A stretch of 64,000 nt of DNA from Actinomycetes bacterium (GTDB lineage: Bacteria > Actinomycetota > Actinomycetes > Mycobacteriales > Mycobacteriaceae): positions 1 through 64,000 of the forward strand of contig JAEZZR010000001.1 in NCBI GenBank assembly GCA_023418505.1, written 5' to 3'. Positions 1 through 8,373 of this stretch are shown piece after piece. Numbering within the stretch: position 1 is the stretch's first letter; every line of letters begins with the position of its first letter. The notes beneath the pieces were generated by a model, which was given only the letters and a program-made list of their open reading frames with translations, searched no databases and was not told where the DNA came from. The translations under genes and the position numbers were made by a program.

Positions 1-212
1 GTGCAACACCGGGGATTTTGTGGTCAATGGGGTGGGTATATGCTTGTAGGGCATATATTTTGGGTGACGTTCGAGGTTATAGGGTGTTTTTGGGTGGTTT
101 CAGACACGCTTTTTGACCCTTAACCCTATCTTAGCGCCCATGACAAATAGAAAAAGACCGCCGGCACGGAAACAATACTCTGCTACCTGAACGGCGATCT
201 AGTTTTCTATAA

Positions 213-229
213 CTGCAGTGTTACTGCAG
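213..229. other. Short stem-loop downstream of mdh
   Basis: A 7-bp perfect stem (CTGCAGT/ACTGCAG) with a 3-nt loop lies just after the mdh stop codon, and CTGCAG occurs three times within 30 nt. It may act as a weak transcription end for mdh but has no T-run. The rest of positions 1–243 shows no gene. Confidence 0.35.
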
Positions 230-243
230 ACCCGCTGCAGTGT

Positions 244-1239
244 TTACTTCAGCAAATCAGCCACAGCGTCGCGCTCTGCCTGCAGTTCAGCAACGTTGGC
301 GTCGATACGCTCGCGCTGGAAATCGGAGATCTCCAAGCCCTGGATTACTTCCCACTTGCCACCAACTGCACGGCATGGAAGGCCATAGACCAAGCCTTCT
401 TCCACGCCATAGGAACCGTCGGAAGGCAATGCCACGGATACCCAGTCGCCTTCAGGGGTGCCCTGTACCCAGTCGCGCATGTGATCTACTGCTGCCGAAG
501 CTGCGGAAGCTGCCGACGAAGAGCCACGCACCTCGATGATCTCTGCGCCGCGCTTAGCAACACGTGGCATGAACTCGTCAGTCAGCCACGCCTGATCAAC
601 TAGCTCCGAAACTGGGGTGCCGTTGATGGTGGCGAAGGAAACATCCGGGAACTGGGTAGCAGAGTGGTTGCCCCACACGACCATGTTGCGGATGTCGGTC
701 ACAGCGGAATCCGTCTTCGCAGCCAGCTGCGACAGCGAGCGGTTGTGATCCAGGCGCATCATCGCGGTGAAACGATCACCTGGAATATCTTGAGCCGCGT
801 GAGCAGTAATCAAAGCGTTAGTGTTCGCAGGGTTGCCCACTACCAAAACCTTGATGTCTTCCGCTGCGTGATCGTTCAAAGCGCGACCCTGCGGCCCGAA
901 AATCTTGCCGTTAGCGCTAAGCAATGCGGAACGCTCTTCACCCTTGCCACGAGGCTTAGCTCCTACCAGGAATGCGGCGTTGGCACCGTCGAAAGCCTTA
1001 TTTGCATCGTCGGTGATGTTAATGCCCTTTACCAGCGGAAATGCAGAGTCCAGCAATTCCATTGCCACACCCTCGGTTGCCTTCACCGCAGCAGGGATTT
1101 CCAGCAGCTGCAGCTCCACAGGGGTATCTTTGCCGAACACATCACCCGAAGCAATGCGGAACAACAGTGAGTAAGCAATCTGGCCAGCAGCACCGGTTAC
1201 AGCAACTTTAACTGGGGTACGGTTTACGGACATGGTCAC
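244..1239 (-). CDS. mdh: Malate dehydrogenase
   Basis: NAD-dependent malate dehydrogenase of the TCA cycle, interconverting malate and oxaloacetate in the cytoplasm. The 331-residue protein has the N-terminal Rossmann glycine motif GAAGQIAYSL (about 16–25), the mobile-loop arginine region PRGKGEER (about 96–103), the substrate-binding MRLDHNR (161–167) and the catalytic histidine in WGNHS (H192). Length is normal for the cytosolic-type family. A GTG start (MTMSV) sits 6 nt after AGGAAGG; the ATG two codons further in (1233) is a possible alternative. Transcribed alone, divergent from the TetR gene. Confidence 0.96.
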   Translation of the reverse strand: MTMSVNRTPVKVAVTGAAGQIAYSLLFRIASGDVFGKDTPVELQLLEIPAAVKATEGVAMELLDSAFPLVKGINITDDANKAFDGANAAFLVGAKPRGKGEERSALLSANGKIFGPQGRALNDHAAEDIKVLVVGNPANTNALITAHAAQDIPGDRFTAMMRLDHNRSLSQLAAKTDSAVTDIRNMVVWGNHSATQFPDVSFATINGTPVSELVDQAWLTDEFMPRVAKRGAEIIEVRGSSSAASAASAAVDHMRDWVQGTPEGDWVSVALPSDGSYGVEEGLVYGLPCRAVGGKWEVIQGLEISDFQRERIDANVAELQAERDAVADLLK

Positions 1240-1434
1240 AATTTCCCTTCCTGGCAGAATCTGTCTTCTTTCGCCACTGTAGTGCCACCTGCAGTTTTGC
1301 GCAGGGGCAATAGCAGCGATTGAGCTTTGATTTTGATCACGTTAGAGCCGGGAAGCTTGGTAGGCCACACCGGGCGGCTCGCGATCACAACATCCCAGTC
1401 GCACAACCGCGCCTACCTTGGTATAGCTGGAAGC

Positions 1435-1464
1435 AACCATCTTTACTCCAACCATCTTTACTCC
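1435..1464. repeat. 15-bp direct repeat, two perfect tandem copies
   Basis: Two head-to-tail copies of AACCATCTTTACTCC lie in the 278-bp gap between the divergent mdh and tetR genes, about 55 bp before the tetR start. They could be a slippage duplication or a pair of regulator half-sites; nothing else in this gap is recognisable. Confidence 0.8.
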
Positions 1465-1517
1465 CTCTCCACAGCGCGTTGCACTGCGCGCGTTTTTAAG
1501 TGCCAGGAGCCGAAACC

Positions 1518-2270
1518 ATGACCCCGCCTCATTCGCAGGACACCATCCCCAATGCCGTGTTGGAAGCTGCCTTGCGGGAATTCACCACGAAGGGTTTCGC
1601 GGAAACGCGCGTGGAAACCATTGCTGCCGAGTCCGGGATCTCGAAGCGCATGGTGCACTACTACGGTGGCGATAAATTAGCGATCTACCGAGCAACTTAC
1701 GATTATGTGCTCGATCAGGTGCGCCCGAATCTGGAGCGCCTGCGCAGCTACTCCAAGGTTCCGGTCGAGGCATTGCAGCATGTGGTGGGGGTGGCTCACG
1801 ATTCGGTAGCAGATCACCCGCAGGCGATTCGCTTCATCGTGCAGGAAAACTTGCATCCGGTATTACCGCTGGAAACTACCCGCGATACCCTCGGACAATC
1901 CCCTATCGTGATGCAAATCGACCGCGTCCTGCTGCTTGGCCGCGATTATGGCGCCTTCCGCACCGACGTCTCTGCGCTAGATATTTACATCATGGTGCTG
2001 TCGCTGGCGTCATTTCCTACCTTGCATCAGCGCACGTTTGGCACGTTGTACAACGTGAAGCTGAACTCGTCGATCCTGTCCGGCCAATTGCGCGAGTTCG
2101 CCCAAGATGTGGTGACCGGGTTCCTCACCTCTACCCCACGTCGCGAGCCAGGTGCGTCGTACACCACCGTGCCTTTCGACGATCAAAAAACCACCGTTAT
2201 CAGCGACAACATCTACGACGGCGAACAAGAGATCATGGTAGAAGGCGTCGCTGACGACGCGCTAGAGTAG
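1518..2270 (+). CDS. TetR-family transcriptional regulator
   Basis: Predicted DNA-binding repressor of 250 residues. The N-terminal 60 residues carry a TetR helix-turn-helix (FTTKGFAETRVETIAAESGIS followed by MVHYYGG, roughly residues 22–55); the remainder is an all-helical ligand-binding domain of the kind seen in larger TetR proteins, with a polar C-terminal tail of about 35 residues. ATG at 1518 is chosen because AGGAG precedes it by 8 nt; an upstream GTG at 1500 lacks a ribosome site. It is divergent from mdh and convergent with clpX, so its target may be the mdh–tetR intergenic region. Ligand unknown. Confidence 0.85.
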   Translation: MTPPHSQDTIPNAVLEAALREFTTKGFAETRVETIAAESGISKRMVHYYGGDKLAIYRATYDYVLDQVRPNLERLRSYSKVPVEALQHVVGVAHDSVADHPQAIRFIVQENLHPVLPLETTRDTLGQSPIVMQIDRVLLLGRDYGAFRTDVSALDIYIMVLSLASFPTLHQRTFGTLYNVKLNSSILSGQLREFAQDVVTGFLTSTPRREPGASYTTVPFDDQKTTVISDNIYDGEQEIMVEGVADDALE

Positions 2271-2289
2271 CCACTTTCCCACCGGCGAT

Positions 2290-2310
2290 CTAGGGGCTAT
2301 CCCCTAGGGG
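2290..2310. terminator. Overlapping stem-loops between convergent tetR and clpX
   Basis: CTAGGGG-CTAT-CCCCTAG forms a perfect 7-bp hairpin at 2290–2307, and CCCCTAGGGG at 2301–2310 is an alternative palindrome. The site lies between the 3' ends of two convergent genes, where a bidirectional terminator is expected, although no clear T-run follows. Confidence 0.45.
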
Positions 2311-2311
2311 T

Positions 2312-2341
2312 CTATTAGCTAGGCGCCTATTACCTAGGCGC
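2312..2341. repeat. 15-bp tandem repeat containing the clpX stop codon
   Basis: Two near-identical tandem copies of CTATTANCTAGGCGC. The stop codon of clpX (2334–2336) falls inside the second copy, so a duplication here probably set the present C-terminus. Confidence 0.75.
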
Positions 2342-3626
2342 TCTTCGTAGCTTCCGACGAATTTCCCCGCACAATCTCCGGCGCGCTGCCCTCCTTGACA
2401 CATTCGGGGCGCACGACCACTTTCACTGCGTCTTCAATGTCAGGAACTTCGAACATCACTGGCAAGAGGATTTCTTCCATGATGCCGCGCAAACCACGGG
2501 CGCCAGTTGCACGATCGATGGCCTTGCGAGCCACAGCAGAAAGCGCATCCTGCTCCATGACCAGCTCTACCCCGTCCATCGCAAACAGACGCTGGTACTG
2601 CCGCAACAGCGAATTGCGGGGTTCGCTGAGCACGCGAACCAAGGCAGCTTCATCGAGGTTCTGCACCGATGCCACCACCGGCAGACGCCCAATGAACTCC
2701 GGGATCAAACCAAACTTAATCAGATCTTCTGGGAGCACCTGCGCGAATAGATCGGAGTTGCTGTGATCTGCTACGGAAACCACATTCGCACCAAAGCCCA
2801 AGCTGGACTTGCCCACGCGCTCCTGAATCACCTTTTCCAACCCAGCGAATGCACCTGCCACGATGAACAGCACGTTCGTAGTGTCGAACTGCAGGAACTC
2901 CTGATTCGGATGCTTGCGTCCACCCTGCGGAGGCACCGAGGCTACAGTGCCTTCCAAAATCTTCAACAGTGCTTGCTGCACACCTTCACCCGAAACATCG
3001 CGGGTAATAGAGGGGTTTTCGGATTTGCGCGAAATCTTGTCGATCTCGTCGACATAAATGATGCCGCGTTGTGCCTTTTCAATGTCATTATCCGCAGCCT
3101 GCAGCAGCTTCAGCAGGATGTTTTCTACATCTTCACCTACGTAGCCTGCTTCCGTCAGACTGGTGGCGTCGGCAATCGCAAAAGGCACATCCAGCTTGCG
3201 TGCCAAGGTCTGCGCTAAATAAGTCTTGCCACAGCCAGTAGGCCCCAACAATAAGATGTTGGATTTCGCGAGCTCGACATCATCGTCGTCCGCATAACGG
3301 CTGGTACGCGCCGAAGCTTCTTGCTCCGCCTGCAAACGCTTGTAGTGGTTGTACACCGCTACCGCGAGCGTGCGCTTAGCTGCGTCTTGGCCGATGACGT
3401 ACTCGTCAAGGAAGTCACGGATCTCTTTGGGTTTCGCTAACGACGAATCCTCCGAGGAAACAGACACCCCAGCTTGCAACTCTTCCTCGATGATTTCATT
3501 GCACAGCTCAATGCACTCGTCACAAATGTAAACACCCGGGCCGGCAATAAGCTTCTTCACTTGCTTCTGGCTCTTGCCGCAAAACGAGCATTTGAGAAGA
3601 TCCGAGCTCTCCTGCATACGTGCCAT
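2334..3626 (-). CDS. clpX: ATP-dependent Clp protease ATP-binding subunit ClpX
   Basis: AAA+ unfoldase that recognises substrates and feeds them into ClpP1P2. The 430-residue protein begins with the C4 zinc-binding domain (Cys 13, 16, 35 and 38), followed by the Walker A motif GPTGCGKT (128–135), the pore-loop GYVG (161–164), Walker B IIYVDEID (189–196) and the small C-terminal AAA+ subdomain with the GARGLR sensor-2 region. The frame stays open 33 codons upstream, but MARMQESSDLLKC is the usual ClpX start and the extension has no similarity to the family, so 3626 is taken. It lies directly downstream of clpP2 on the same strand, 136 nt apart. Confidence 0.97.
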   Translation of the reverse strand: MARMQESSDLLKCSFCGKSQKQVKKLIAGPGVYICDECIELCNEIIEEELQAGVSVSSEDSSLAKPKEIRDFLDEYVIGQDAAKRTLAVAVYNHYKRLQAEQEASARTSRYADDDDVELAKSNILLLGPTGCGKTYLAQTLARKLDVPFAIADATSLTEAGYVGEDVENILLKLLQAADNDIEKAQRGIIYVDEIDKISRKSENPSITRDVSGEGVQQALLKILEGTVASVPPQGGRKHPNQEFLQFDTTNVLFIVAGAFAGLEKVIQERVGKSSLGFGANVVSVADHSNSDLFAQVLPEDLIKFGLIPEFIGRLPVVASVQNLDEAALVRVLSEPRNSLLRQYQRLFAMDGVELVMEQDALSAVARKAIDRATGARGLRGIMEEILLPVMFEVPDIEDAVKVVVRPECVKEGSAPEIVRGNSSEATKSA

Positions 3627-3762
3627 AGAAGTTTCTGAACTCTCTTCCCATCGAAAACCGGTGAAACGTCTCCATAGAATACCGCGAAACCAAAATGAAA
3701 CCACCTTGATACGCGGGCGGGGCACGAAAAATCGTGCCCCGAAAATCTAGCTAGTTAAGCCA

Positions 3763-4377
3763 CTACGCGTTGTGCTTACGGTACTCGAACACCTGGTCGA
3801 TAATGCCGTAGTCCACCGCTTGCTGCGCGGTAAGAATCTTGTCGCGATCAGTATCGATACGGATTTGTTCGGCAGTGCGACCCGAATGACGCGCCAGGGT
3901 TTCTTCCATCAAGGTGCGCATACGCTCGATTTCGTTGGCCTGGATCTCCAGATCCGAGACCTGACCTTGAATCCCCTGAGTAGCTGGCTGGTGAATCAAT
4001 ACACGTGCGTTCGGCAAAGCGGCACGCTTACCTGGGGCACCTGCTGCTAGCAGCACAGCGGCAGCAGAAGCAGCCTGGCCTAGGCAGACGGTACGCACGT
4101 CTGGGCGCACATACTGCATGGTGTCGTAAATCGCCATCAATGAAGTGAAAGAGCCACCCGGCGAGTTGATGTACATCGTGATATCACGATCAGGATCAAG
4201 CCCTTCAAGCACCAACAGCTGCGCCATGATGTCGTTCGCAGCGGTGTCATCTACCTGGGAGCCCAGGAAGATAATGCGCTCTTCGAACAGCTTGTTGTAC
4301 GGGTTCGATTCCTTTGCACCAAAGCTGGAGTGTTCCACAAAGGATGGCAGGACGTAACGGGATTGTGGCATCTGCAT
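3763..4377 (-). CDS. clpP2: ATP-dependent Clp protease proteolytic subunit ClpP2
   Basis: Serine protease subunit that in actinobacteria assembles with ClpP1 into a mixed double heptamer. Family residues are present: NSPGGS oxyanion strand (about 71–76), nucleophile S104 in QAASAAA, H129 in IHQP and the catalytic aspartate at about 175 (IDTDRD). Its 204-residue length with an N-terminal extension and the more polar active-site helix is typical of the second of two paralogues. The gene follows clpP1 after 23 nt and is almost certainly cotranscribed with it. AAGGGAAGG 11 nt before the first ATG supports the start. Confidence 0.95.
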   Translation of the reverse strand: MQMPQSRYVLPSFVEHSSFGAKESNPYNKLFEERIIFLGSQVDDTAANDIMAQLLVLEGLDPDRDITMYINSPGGSFTSLMAIYDTMQYVRPDVRTVCLGQAASAAAVLLAAGAPGKRAALPNARVLIHQPATQGIQGQVSDLEIQANEIERMRTLMEETLARHSGRTAEQIRIDTDRDKILTAQQAVDYGIIDQVFEYRKHNA

Positions 4378-4400
4378 GATAGTTCTAACCTTCCCTTGAA

Positions 4401-4970
4401 TTACCGGCTGGTGTCTTTAACGGAGGTGACCACGTGGTCTACGAATCCGTATTCTTGCGCTTGCTTTGCGGTAAACCAGCGGTCGCGATCCGAGTCTTCT
4501 ACGATGCGCTCCAGTGGCTGGCCGGTGTGCTCCGAAATCAGACGAGCCATTTCCTTCTTCGTCTGAGCGAACTGCTCTGCCTGGATCGTAATATCAGCCG
4601 CGGTACCGCCGATGCCTGCCGACGGCTGGTGCATCATGATGCGGGCATGTGGCAAGGCGTAACGCTTACCTGGCGCACCTGCAGACAGCAGGAACTGTCC
4701 CATCGAAGCTGCCAAGCCCATGCCATACGTAGCAACGTCGCAAGGCACAAACTGCATCGTGTCGTAAATCGCCATACCAGCAGTCACCGAACCACCTGGC
4801 GAGTTAATGTACAGCGAAATATCCTTTGCTGGATCCTCGGCAGCTAACAGCAGCATCTGGCCGCACAGCTTGTTGGCAATTTCATCGTCAACAGCCTCGC
4901 CCAACCAAATGATGCGTTCCTTCAGCAGCTTGTCAAAAACAGAATCTGCTGACATCGGCTTGTCACTCAT
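4401..4970 (-). CDS. clpP1: ATP-dependent Clp protease proteolytic subunit ClpP1
   Basis: First ClpP paralogue of the actinobacterial clpP1–clpP2 operon, degrading unfolded or tagged proteins with ClpX or ClpC. Catalytic triad: S89 in LAASMGQ, H114 in MMHQPS, D159 in EDSDRD. The NSPGGS oxyanion motif lies at 56–61. At 189 residues it is the shorter partner, lacking the ClpP2-type extension. A weak AGAAAGG lies 11 nt before ATG. The gap to tig contains the tig terminator, so clpP1 probably has its own promoter in 4971–5035; in relatives this promoter is under ClgR and SigH, but I could not assign such a site here. Confidence 0.95.
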   Translation of the reverse strand: MSDKPMSADSVFDKLLKERIIWLGEAVDDEIANKLCGQMLLLAAEDPAKDISLYINSPGGSVTAGMAIYDTMQFVPCDVATYGMGLAASMGQFLLSAGAPGKRYALPHARIMMHQPSAGIGGTAADITIQAEQFAQTKKEMARLISEHTGQPLERIVEDSDRDRWFTAKQAQEYGFVDHVVTSVKDTSR

Positions 4971-5042
4971 TCGCGTAACAACCTTTCTTAAAAACTTTTC
5001 GCTTCGTTCTCACTTAAGAGTCTCACTAGAGAGTAACGAAAA

Positions 5043-5070
5043 GAGCCACTCTGTTGTTTCAGAGTGGCTC
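5043..5070 (-). terminator. Intrinsic terminator of tig
   Basis: An 11-bp perfect stem (GAGCCACTCTG/CAGAGTGGCTC) with a 6-nt loop, followed on the minus strand by UUUUC. It lies 55 nt downstream of the tig stop codon and before clpP1. Confidence 0.9.
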
Positions 5071-5124
5071 CATGTTCGCTAACAGCGTTGCGGAAATAAG
5101 ATTCCGAGGCTGCCGTGGGGATTC

Positions 5125-6489
5125 TTACTCAGAATCAGCTGCTGCGTTTTCTTCCGAATCCTCGCGAACCTCTTCACCGAAGAATTCCTGCAGATCGATC
5201 TGGTTACCTTCAGAGTCCTTCGCCGAAGCCTTCAAGATCGACTGAGCCAAAGCCTTGCCACGACGTACATCGGAGAACAAGTTACCCAACTGGCCGGACT
5301 GCTGTACCTGCTGGATGAACTGGTTTGGATCCATGCCGTAGGACTGAGCGGTGAACAAGATGTGGTCGGTCAGTTCCTGCTGGGAGACCTCTGGCTGTTC
5401 CTTTTCTGCCAAAGCATCCAGGAATAGCTGGGTACGAACAGCTTCCTCAGCGGACTTACGAGCGTCTTCGTCGAACTTCTCGCGGGAAGTGCCCTGAGCT
5501 TCCAGCATGGAGTTCAGTACGGCTTCATCGCCACCGAACTGGTTCAGCAGCTGCTGCAACTGGCCAGCAACCTGCTCCTTGACAACACCTTCTGGCAGAG
5601 CGAACTCAGTCTTGTCCAAAGCAGCTGCCAATACCTTGTCGCGCACCGCCTGAGCCTGCTCGGACTTCTTGGTGGTTTCGACCTGCTTTGCCAAGTCAGC
5701 CTTGAGCTCATCGATGGTGTCGAATTCGGAAGCCATCTGAGCGAAATCGTCGTCAGCTTCTGGAAGTTCGCGTTCCTTGACGGACTGAACGGTCACAGTT
5801 ACCTGAGCATCTTCACCTTCGTGCTCGCCGGCAACTAGCTTGGTGGTGAATTCCTTGGACTCACCCTCAGACAGGCCAACGACGGCGTCGTCCAAACCGT
5901 CGATCAAATCGCCGGAGCCAACCTCGTAAGACAGCCCCTCGGTGGAAGCTTCTTCCAGTTCTTCACCATCAACAGTGGCAGCCAAGTCGATGGATACGAA
6001 GTCGCCGTTAGCAACTGGGCGATCCACACCGGTAAGCGTGCCAAAGCGAGCCAGCAGGTTCTTTAGCTCTGCATCGACAGCAGCGTCGTCAGCCTCGATG
6101 GCATCTACTTCAACCTCGATATCGTCGAAGTTAGGCACCTCGATCTCTGGGCGCACATCTACTTCAGCGGTGAACTCAACCAGTTCGCCGTCTTCCAACT
6201 TGGTGACGTCGATATCCGGCTGGCCAAGCACCTTCAACTCATGCTCTTCCACAGCCTTGCCGTAACGATCCGGCACCATGTCGTTGAGCACCTGCTCCAA
6301 AATCGGACCACGGCCGAAACGAGACTCAAGAACCTTCGCAGGAACCTTGCCCTTACGGAAGCCAGGAATCTGAACCTGCTGAGCCAAAGTCTTAAACGCC
6401 TGATCCAATTCAGGCTTCAGTTCCTCGAACGGTACCTCAACAGTGACCTTTACTCGGGTTTCGTTCAACTGCTCAACAGAAGACTTCAC
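5125..6489 (-). CDS. tig: Trigger factor, ribosome-associated chaperone
   Basis: Ribosome-bound folding chaperone with peptidyl-prolyl isomerase activity. The 454-residue protein has the ribosome-docking signature GFRKGKVP (43–50) in the N-terminal domain, an FKBP-like PPIase domain in the middle (about 150–240), and the helical C-terminal chaperone domain, ending in an acidic tail (about 430–454, rich in Glu, Asp and Ser) common in actinobacterial trigger factors. It precedes clpP1P2 and clpX on the same strand, the usual folding/degradation neighbourhood, but a strong terminator separates its transcript. Confidence 0.96.
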   Translation of the reverse strand: MKSSVEQLNETRVKVTVEVPFEELKPELDQAFKTLAQQVQIPGFRKGKVPAKVLESRFGRGPILEQVLNDMVPDRYGKAVEEHELKVLGQPDIDVTKLEDGELVEFTAEVDVRPEIEVPNFDDIEVEVDAIEADDAAVDAELKNLLARFGTLTGVDRPVANGDFVSIDLAATVDGEELEEASTEGLSYEVGSGDLIDGLDDAVVGLSEGESKEFTTKLVAGEHEGEDAQVTVTVQSVKERELPEADDDFAQMASEFDTIDELKADLAKQVETTKKSEQAQAVRDKVLAAALDKTEFALPEGVVKEQVAGQLQQLLNQFGGDEAVLNSMLEAQGTSREKFDEDARKSAEEAVRTQLFLDALAEKEQPEVSQQELTDHILFTAQSYGMDPNQFIQQVQQSGQLGNLFSDVRRGKALAQSILKASAKDSEGNQIDLQEFFGEEVREDSEENAAADSE

Positions 6490-6651
6490 GAGATGACACT
6501 CCCAGAAAACTAGACAGCAAATAAATAAACTTAATCAAGCCTTTTACCAAGACCTCTTACTAAGACTATGTGAGTCTACATGACCACAAAACAGCACCGC
6601 GAACAGCACCGCACTAAAGAAGTAAGCGTTGACCAAGTCAGTGATATGAAG

Positions 6652-6683
6652 AAAGCCCATCCGGGAACTTCCAGATGGGCTTT
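6652..6683 (-). terminator. Terminator downstream of tRNA-Pro
   Basis: A 10-bp perfect stem (AAAGCCCATC/GATGGGCTTT) with a 12-nt loop, placed just 3' of the minus-strand tRNA-Pro gene. Confidence 0.85.
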
Positions 6684-6690
6684 GCAACTG

Positions 6691-6764
6691 TCGGGGTAGC
6701 GGGATTCGAACCCACGGCCTTCCGCTCCCAAAGCGGACGCGCTACCAAGCTGCGCCATACCCCG
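6691..6764 (-). tRNA. tRNA-Pro (anticodon TGG)
   Basis: On the minus strand the sequence folds into a canonical cloverleaf: acceptor CGGGGTA/TACCCCG, anticodon stem TCCGC/GCGGA around loop TTTGGGA, and T-loop TTCGAAT. The anticodon TGG reads proline CCA/CCG codons. CCA is not encoded. Confidence 0.96.
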
Positions 6765-6859
6765 TTGCGGTTGCGAGGAGAAAATTTATCACAGCTAACC
6801 GATAAAAACGAATCTGCACTACAGACCGGGTTTCAGGTGTGCCCGCTAGCACAGCAGGC

Positions 6860-6919
6860 GACGCACCCGGCGGCACACCCGGCAGCACATCCGGCGGCGC
6901 ACACGGCAGCAGATTCAGC
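6860..6919. repeat. 12-bp imperfect tandem repeat, about five units
   Basis: Five head-to-tail 12-nt units of the form RGCRCAYCCGGC occupy the gap between tRNA-Pro and tRNA-Gly. In one plus frame they would read HPA repeats, but that frame has no ribosome site or family resemblance. The remaining gap (6765–7041) shows no gene. Confidence 0.7.
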
Positions 6920-7041
6920 CGGCATCATCCTTCCATACCCATCGGACACGGTACACGCTTTAAATACCCCACTTTTCCTGCAACTTTTTGCCATTGCCTA
7001 AGTATCCAGTAAAGTTTAGAAAAGTCGATAGTAATCGACAT

Positions 7042-7113
<72 letters not shown>

Positions 7114-7137
7114 CCAACCGCACCCCATGTGCTGTGC

Positions 7138-7178
7138 GCGCTTACGTTCGGGGATAAGGGGATCCCCGGCGTAAGCGC
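7138..7178 (+). terminator. Compound stem-loop after tRNA-Gly
   Basis: An outer 9-bp stem (GCGCTTACG/CGTAAGCGC) encloses an inner GGGGAT/ATCCCC stem. Position 22 nt after the tRNA suits a terminator, though only TT follows the stem; it could also be an operator for the small HTH gene that starts 28 nt later. Confidence 0.6.
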
Positions 7179-7205
7179 TTCAGAAAACCTATACGGTAGA
7201 TCTTG

Positions 7206-7412
7206 ATGAACCCCAAGATTATTGATGAAGACACCGGCGTGGAACTATGGACTGCTTCCCAATGCGCCGAAAAAGCCAATACCTCACGCGGTACTTTCAC
7301 TAGCTATGCCGGACGTGGCAAGGCACCTAAGCCAGTAGCGAAACTGCATGGATTAACACTGTGGCGCTCTGATGAAGTGCTGCAATGGCAGGAGACTAGA
7401 AACCATCGGTAA
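7206..7412 (+). CDS. Small helix-turn-helix DNA-binding protein
   Basis: A 68-residue basic protein. The central part (about residues 14–60: WTASQCAEKANTSRGTFTSY, then RGKAPKPV and LWRSDEVLQW) matches the excisionase/AlpA-like winged HTH pattern in which the first helix selects DNA and the terminal W-x(4)-V-x-x-W forms the wing. ATG at 7206 is taken; TTG at 7203 is one codon earlier and both lack a strong ribosome site. The stop codon abuts the GTG of the next gene, so the two are likely coupled. Target unknown: it may control its own operon from the palindrome upstream. Confidence 0.7.
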   Translation: MNPKIIDEDTGVELWTASQCAEKANTSRGTFTSYAGRGKAPKPVAKLHGLTLWRSDEVLQWQETRNHR

Positions 7413-8354
7413 GTGAACCCAAGGGGCAACGTCGGTATCCTGAACCACGTGATGTCCCCTTTTCTTCTTATTGTTCTCACCCTCGTCGCGGCCGTAATAC
7501 TCATTGTGATGCTGCAAAGCCGTAACGATTCTGATCCCATTTCCCAGCAGCAGCGCCAAGGACTCGGCGGTTCCGGCGGCTGGGGATCAGGTGCACCGCA
7601 CGCAGCCGCGCAGCAACAGATTTCTTACGACGATGCCGTCGCTGATGCGCGCCGCTGGATTGAACGGCTTGGCTCGCAGGTACTTTCTCTATCTGGCAAA
7701 GACGAAGCCTCCGAGCGCGCGCTAGCTGATGCCTCCGAGCGTTACAACGCTGCTTCCAGCCAAATTTCTGAAGCTCAAAGCGTGCGCCAAGCTCAGCTAG
7801 CGCGAGAAACCGCACTAGAAGGCTTGTACTATATCGACGCTGCCCGCGAGCTTATGGGTTATCCTGCCGGACCGAAGCTGCCACCTCTAGAGGGGCAAGA
7901 ATCGGCCGGTAAGGTCTCTGAACAACGCTCTATCGAATTTGAAGGACGCCAGATCCAAGCTTCGCCACAAGCCAGCGCGGAAACTCCGAACTACTACCCT
8001 GGTGGCAGGGTTGCGGGACGCCCAGTTCCTGCTGGTTGGTATTCCGAGCCATGGTGGCAAACGGCCTTGCGCACTGGCGCGTGGACGATGGGCTCGATGT
8101 TCCTGTTTAGCGCACTATTTTCCGGCATGTCCGGAGTGGGTTACTCCGGTGAGGAATTCGCCGCCGGTTCTACCGGGGACGCTGGCGACGCCGGAATGGG
8201 CGATGCTGGAGACATGGGCGCCTCCGGTGACGCCGGCATGGATGGTGGCTTCGATGGAGCCGATGGATTTGATTCCGGCGATGGTTTAGGCGGATTCGGG
8301 GACTTTGGCGATGGCTTCGGGGATTTCGGCGGCTTCGACGGGTTCGACTTCTAG
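7413..8354 (+). CDS. Membrane protein with Gly/Asp-rich C-terminal tail
   Basis: I do not recognise the family. The 313-residue protein starts with a hydrophobic segment (about residues 14–35), continues with a 120-residue soluble Ala/Glu-rich helical region likely to form a coiled coil (about 65–145), a second hydrophobic stretch near 220–240 (TGAWTMGSMFLFSALFSGMSG) and a low-complexity tail made of GDAGDAGMGDAGDMG- and GFGDFGDGF-type repeats (about 250–313). It begins with GTG immediately after the stop of the HTH gene; ATG at 7452 is an alternative that would place the membrane segment at the extreme N-terminus. Probably an integral membrane protein with a phase-separating or wall-facing tail. 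Confidence 0.7.
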   Translation: MNPRGNVGILNHVMSPFLLIVLTLVAAVILIVMLQSRNDSDPISQQQRQGLGGSGGWGSGAPHAAAQQQISYDDAVADARRWIERLGSQVLSLSGKDEASERALADASERYNAASSQISEAQSVRQAQLARETALEGLYYIDAARELMGYPAGPKLPPLEGQESAGKVSEQRSIEFEGRQIQASPQASAETPNYYPGGRVAGRPVPAGWYSEPWWQTALRTGAWTMGSMFLFSALFSGMSGVGYSGEEFAAGSTGDAGDAGMGDAGDMGASGDAGMDGGFDGADGFDSGDGLGGFGDFGDGFGDFGGFDGFDF

Positions 8355-8373
8355 CAAGCCACCCCCGCGCCCT

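Noticed and set aside
664..1170. Plus-strand open frame of 168 codons opposite mdh
   Set aside because: A shadow of the mdh coding strand without ribosome site or family similarity.
3627..3725. N-terminal extension of clpX
   Set aside because: The extra 33 codons do not resemble ClpX, which normally starts a few residues before the zinc finger.
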